Part shown: piece by piece, positions 21,676-22,749 of the stretch
Layout of the letters: each line of letters opens with the position of its first letter
Numbering within the stretch: the first letter of the stretch is position 1
DNA from: JBBSTY01 sp038235385
GTDB taxonomy: Bacteria > Actinomycetota > Acidimicrobiia > Acidimicrobiales > Acidimicrobilacustridaceae
Assembly (NCBI GenBank): GCA_038235385.1
Contig: JBBSTY010000060.1
Location: 1 to 22,749 of the forward strand
DNA length: 22,749 nucleotides
Reading direction: 5' to 3'
Translations under genes and position numbers: made by a program
The notes under the pieces: model-generated
Told to the model about the DNA's origin: nothing
The model's input: the letters and a program-made list of their open reading frames with translations, nothing else
The model's database searches: none

Positions 21676-22749
21676 TCAGATCGACCGCTCGGCGTCGGGC
21701 CAGTAGCGATCACGAAGCACCCGGGTGTGCAGCTTCCCCGTCGGGAAGCGCGGCAGCTCGGCCTCGAAGTCGATCGAACGAGGCACCTTGTACCCGGCCA
21801 GGCGCTCGCGGGCGAACGCGACGAGCTCCGAGGCCAGCGCGTTCGACGGCTCGACCCCCGGCACCAGCTGGATGGCCGCCTTCACCTGCTCGCCCCACTC
21901 GTCGTCGGGAATGCCGAACACCGCGATGTCGCTCACCGCCGGGTGCTCGGCCATGGCGTGCTCGATCTCGGCGGGGTAGATGTTCACCCCGCCGGAGATG
22001 ATCATGTTCGCGGCCCGGTCGCTGAGGTACACGTACCCGTCGGCGTCGACCCGACCGACGTCGCCGATGCTGTAGGTGCCGGGCCCGGAGAACGCTGCTG
22101 CGGTGCGGGTGGCGTCGTTGTGGTACTCGAACACCTGGTCCACGATCGTGTTGCGGCAGTAGAGGGTCCCTGTCTCGCCCGCCGGGAGGCGCGCGCCGTC
22201 GCGGTCGACGGCGAACACCTCGTGCGTCGAGGTGGCTCGGCCGACGGTCCCGGCGTGCGCCAACCAGTCCTCGCTGTCGACCAGGGTGACCACGCCGCCC
22301 TCGCTCGCACCCCAGTACTCGGTGAGGACCGGCCCCCACCAATCGATCATCCGGTGCTTGACCGACGGAGCGATGGGCGCCGCTCCGTGCAGCACGGTGT
22401 GCAGCGACGAGCCGTCGAACGCCTCGCGACGTGCGGCGTCGAGACGCAGGAGCCGGACGAACATCGTCGGGACGAGGTGGGTGTTGCGCACCTGCCGCCC
22501 CTCGATCAGGTCCAGGGCCGCGGCGGCGTCCCAGCGCGGCATGATCACCATCGGGGAGCCGGCGAAGAGATCCATCTGGGCGAACCCGACCGGGGCGGCG
22601 TGGTAGAGCGGGCCGGTCACGAGGTGCGGACCCCGGCCGTCGAGACCCAGGTGGGCACCACCCGCCGCTCCCCCGAGGATCCTCGCCCCAAGCGTCGTTG
22701 CGGCCGCTCGCTTCACGCCCTTGGGACGACCCGTCGTGCCGGAGGTGTA
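21676..22749 (-). CDS. Acyl-CoA synthetase (AMP-binding), N-terminus beyond window
   Basis: The frame enters from the right edge, so 357 C-terminal residues are seen. They begin inside the ATP-binding P-loop (YTSGTTGRPKG) and include the ANL-family motifs LTEYWGASEGG (A5 type), YSIGDVGRVDADGYVYLSDR (A7/A8 hinge), SGGVNIYPAEIE, and the A10 lysine in LPRFPTGKLHTR. The enzyme should adenylate a carboxylic acid and transfer it to CoA. The class resembles FadD-type fatty acyl or aromatic acyl-CoA ligases; chain length is not evident. About 150 residues are missing, not deleted. The gap to the DUF4436 gene (21502-21675) shows only that gene's promoter. Confidence 0.93.
   Translation of the reverse strand, partial: YTSGTTGRPKGVKRAAATTLGARILGGAAGGAHLGLDGRGPHLVTGPLYHAAPVGFAQMDLFAGSPMVIMPRWDAAAALDLIEGRQVRNTHLVPTMFVRLLRLDAARREAFDGSSLHTVLHGAAPIAPSVKHRMIDWWGPVLTEYWGASEGGVVTLVDSEDWLAHAGTVGRATSTHEVFAVDRDGARLPAGETGTLYCRNTIVDQVFEYHNDATRTAAAFSGPGTYSIGDVGRVDADGYVYLSDRAANMIISGGVNIYPAEIEHAMAEHPAVSDIAVFGIPDDEWGEQVKAAIQLVPGVEPSNALASELVAFARERLAGYKVPRSIDFEAELPRFPTGKLHTRVLRDRYWPDAERSI

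Overview
This window comes from a very GC-rich (roughly 70 %) actinobacterial chromosome. The order queA-tgt-secD-secF-apt-rel, then hisS-aspS, then rarA-DUF948-small membrane protein is a familiar actinobacterial housekeeping arrangement. Actinobacteria-type accessory families (DUF4436, DUF4190, MocR regulator) and many putative leaderless promoters (TANNNT six or seven bases before the start codon) fit this. A member of Acidimicrobiia is my best guess, but that is inference, not a database result.

Left part (1-5.5 kb): a truncated MocR-type regulator is divergent from a class I/II aminotransferase, with only 26 bp between start codons and an inverted repeat filling the gap. Next, on the minus strand, come rarA (fork-associated AAA+ ATPase), a DUF948 protein and a small one-helix protein, tightly coupled. 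The alaS gene that often follows in actinobacteria is not present; a decayed duplication of the last gene's 3' end lies there instead. A plus-strand, one-helix hypothetical protein follows rarA divergently.

Middle (5.5-14.2 kb): hisS and aspS on the minus strand are separated by 390 bp that hold four tandem dyad repeats and a perfect G-quadruplex motif on the aspS sense strand. Between hisS and rel sits an accessory block: a glycine-zipper small protein, an unknown 188-residue protein, an SGNH-type lipoprotein and a DUF4190 membrane protein.

Right part (11.9-22.7 kb): rel, apt, secF, secD, tgt and queA, all minus strand, followed upstream by a DUF4436 membrane protein and a truncated acyl-CoA synthetase. 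SecD and SecF overlap by 4 bp and form the proton-driven half of the Sec exporter; Apt salvages adenine; Rel makes and breaks (p)ppGpp; Tgt and QueA perform two steps of queuosine tRNA modification. No yajC lies between tgt and secD, where many bacteria have it.

I see no rRNA, tRNA, CRISPR array, transposase or phage gene. Most genes are core. The noncoding structures (repeat cluster between hisS and aspS, inverted repeat around the tgt promoter, G-quadruplex, leaderless promoters) are the least ordinary part; I found no convincing new multi-gene system.
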